The position numbers were made by a program, and so were the translations under genes. The notes beneath the pieces are model-generated. The model had not been told where the DNA came from. It did no database searches and worked only from the letters and a program-made list of their open reading frames with translations. Shown here in pieces: positions 62,612 to 64,000 of a stretch of 64,000 bases of DNA; within the stretch, counting starts at the first letter, position 1; the number at the start of each line of letters is the position of its first letter. Source of the stretch: Bombiscardovia asteroides_K (GTDB lineage Bacteria; Actinomycetota; Actinomycetes; Actinomycetales; Bifidobacteriaceae); the NCBI RefSeq assembly GCF_048001765.1, contig NZ_CP181447.1, positions 62,001-126,000 on the forward strand, given 5' to 3'.

Positions 62612-63871
62612 ATGCCAAGGTTAATTCGCCGATTCCTGGCCGCAGGAGTGGCCGTGGTCTCTATCTTCGCCCTGACCGCATGCGGCGGAGGGTCCAAGGG
62701 AGATTCCGGAGCAGATGCCAAGGAGATCACCCTGACCTATTCGGATGATCAGAACAACGCCTACAAGACCATGGCCCAGAAATACACCAAGGACACCGGG
62801 GTCAAGGTCAATATCATGGAGGTGCCCTATGCGGATCTTAGTACGAAAATCGCCAATGCCGCCAAGGCCAATGATCTTCCTGACGTGGCACGTGTCCCCC
62901 AGATCAACCCCGTTTGGGCCGATCAGCTGGAGGATCTGACCAGTCTGGCCGATAGTCATAATGCCATGAAAAGCCTTCTGCGCAAGTCCCCGGACGGCAA
63001 GATACTCACCATTGCCTCTGATCTGACAGCTGTGGGCCTCTTCCTCAATACCTCGCTGTTCGACAAGGCTGGTGTCTCTTATCCGGATCCCGACGGATCC
63101 TGGACCTGGGAGGAATTCATAGACGCCTTGAAAAAGGTGCAAGAGGCCACCGGAGCGAAATATGGCATGGTCATGGATGCCTCCAGCCACCGTGAACGCT
63201 CTTTCCTCTATCAGTTCGGTTCCAAGGGCGTTCGCAAGCATGCGGATGGATCCTGGGGTCTGGATGACAAGGCCAAGACAGCCCTCGAGTTCCTCAAGAG
63301 CATCGACGACGACAAGATTATGCCTAAGTCGGTCTGGGCTTCCAACGAGGATCCCTCGGCTCTGTTCAAGTCGGGACAGGTGGCTGCCTACTATTCGGGC
63401 AACTGGCAGATAGCCGATTTCAACACATCCATCACCTCATTCTCCTGGAAGAGTGTCATCATGCCTGCCTCGCCCACCAAGGCCACCAATGTGGGAACCA
63501 ATTACATGGTCGCCCTGAGTCCTGCGGGCAAAAAGTTCCTCGACTGGTTCTACAGCAAGAAGAACTACACTGCCTTCTGTGAGCAGGGCAACTATCTGCC
63601 TGCCCTCAACGACATCACGCCTAAGTATGCCAACCACAATGAGGACATGGACCTCTACCAGAAAATCATTCGTGAATCCGACCAGGATGTGCTTTCCCGC
63701 CAGGTCATGACCCAGCTGGAGCTTGCGCTGAAGGGCGCGGTTCTGCCGAGCCAGGACCCTATGAAGGACGAGACGGTCAAGTACCTGTCTGACGAGCAGG
63801 ATGTAGACACGACCGTGGCTAACATGAACCGCCTGTTCACCAAGTACTACACAGTTGACAACAAACAGTGA
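62612..63871 (+). CDS. Sugar ABC transporter substrate-binding lipoprotein
   Basis: A 419-residue carbohydrate-binding lipoprotein. The signal peptide (FLAAGVAVVSIFALTAC) ends in a lipobox with Cys24, followed by Gly/Ser. The body has TYSDDQNNAYKTMAQKY, NDLPDVARVPQINPVWAD, GLFLNTSLFDKAGVSYPDPDGSWTWEEF and late GTNYMVALS, fitting the MalE/UgpB-type (cluster 1) family. AAGGAG lies six bases before ATG 62612. By context it binds an unsaturated galacturonyl or related pectin oligosaccharide; sequence alone only says oligosaccharide. A permease gene follows 36 bases downstream. Confidence 0.92.
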   Translation: MPRLIRRFLAAGVAVVSIFALTACGGGSKGDSGADAKEITLTYSDDQNNAYKTMAQKYTKDTGVKVNIMEVPYADLSTKIANAAKANDLPDVARVPQINPVWADQLEDLTSLADSHNAMKSLLRKSPDGKILTIASDLTAVGLFLNTSLFDKAGVSYPDPDGSWTWEEFIDALKKVQEATGAKYGMVMDASSHRERSFLYQFGSKGVRKHADGSWGLDDKAKTALEFLKSIDDDKIMPKSVWASNEDPSALFKSGQVAAYYSGNWQIADFNTSITSFSWKSVIMPASPTKATNVGTNYMVALSPAGKKFLDWFYSKKNYTAFCEQGNYLPALNDITPKYANHNEDMDLYQKIIRESDQDVLSRQVMTQLELALKGAVLPSQDPMKDETVKYLSDEQDVDTTVANMNRLFTKYYTVDNKQ

Positions 63872-63907
63872 AGCCATTGGCTCAGCAAAGACATGGAGGT
63901 GAGGGCT

Positions 63908-64000
63908 ATGGTGAAGACCTCTGGAAGAGCAGGCGGAGGTAAAGCGCCCAAGAAAATGAAAAAGCCGGTGGCAGCGCCCTTGTTTTTGATTCTGCCTGCT
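63908..64000 (+). CDS. Sugar ABC transporter permease, 5' end only (cut by window)
   Basis: Thirty-one codons are visible from ATG 63908, preceded by GGAGGTGAGG. They encode a basic cytoplasmic tail (GRAGGGKAPKKMKKP) and the start of a hydrophobic segment (VAAPLFLILPA), the usual N-terminus of a MalF-type permease. Its position directly after the binding protein gene supports this. The rest lies beyond the window. Confidence 0.75.
   Translation, partial: MVKTSGRAGGGKAPKKMKKPVAAPLFLILPA

Overview
The window looks like chromosomal DNA of a high-GC Gram-positive bacterium of the Bifidobacteriaceae, most likely Bifidobacterium. The main evidence is the gene order crgA / DUF881 / class E sortase, then pknB-pknA-pbpA-rodA-pstP-fhaB-fhaA, which is the actinobacterial cell-wall signalling locus without the trpG found there in mycobacteria. 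Actinobacterial families DUF3073 and SCP_3, LacI- and ROK-controlled sugar ABC operons and LAxTG-anchored surface proteins agree with this. The peroxide and iron genes (Dps, AhpC, an AhpF-like reductase), a GH105 pectin-type hydrolase and alpha-galactosidases would suit an insect-gut bifidobacterium, but that is inference. No rRNA, tRNA, CRISPR array, IS element or prophage was seen.

Layout. 0.4-7.6 kb: housekeeping and stress genes (SDR oxidoreductase, NhaA antiporter, Dps, a CBS/CorC membrane protein, AhpC with a domain-permuted AhpF-like reductase). 7.8-16.1 kb: an alpha-galactoside operon (divergent LacI regulator, binding protein, two permeases, two clan GH-D glycosidases) with three matching operator-like sites. 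16.1-20.2 kb: a giant RCC1-repeat surface protein whose signal peptide is put out of frame by a run of 12 C (G on its coding strand), the hallmark of a phase-variable gene. 20.4-28.6 kb: PEP carboxylase, ThrE-type exporter, TrpS, DUF3073, SCP_3 protein, a small membrane protein and a rhomboid protease. 28.6-29.0 kb: an intergenic cluster of DnaA-box-like 9-mers. 29.0-40.8 kb: CrgA, DUF881, sortase E and the Ser/Thr kinase, phosphatase, PBP, RodA and FHA operon. 41.0-41.9 kb: a LAKTG-anchored surface protein, a plausible sortase E substrate. 42.2-52.4 kb: S9 peptidase, ClC-type channel, a tandem pair of YhgE/Pip membrane proteins and an alpha/beta hydrolase. 52.4-54.3 kb: a two-gene AAA ATPase plus TOPRIM/RloB-like cassette resembling anti-phage systems, preceded by a perfect 15-bp inverted repeat. 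54.3-57.6 kb: a copper locus (cupredoxin-CopA-YHS fusion, CsoR, CsoR operator). 57.7-64.0 kb: a DAACS symporter, then a second sugar locus (GH105 hydrolase, BadF-type kinase, ROK regulator, divergent binding protein and the start of a permease cut by the window end).

The genes fall into working units: sugar import plus glycosidase plus local repressor (two loci); PknA/PknB, PstP and FHA proteins controlling PBPA/RodA peptidoglycan synthesis next to CrgA; sortase E with two sortable surface proteins; and CsoR-controlled copper efflux. The least explained parts are the homopolymer-switched RCC1 adhesin-like gene, the ATPase/TOPRIM cassette with its hairpin, and the DnaA-box cluster upstream of crgA.
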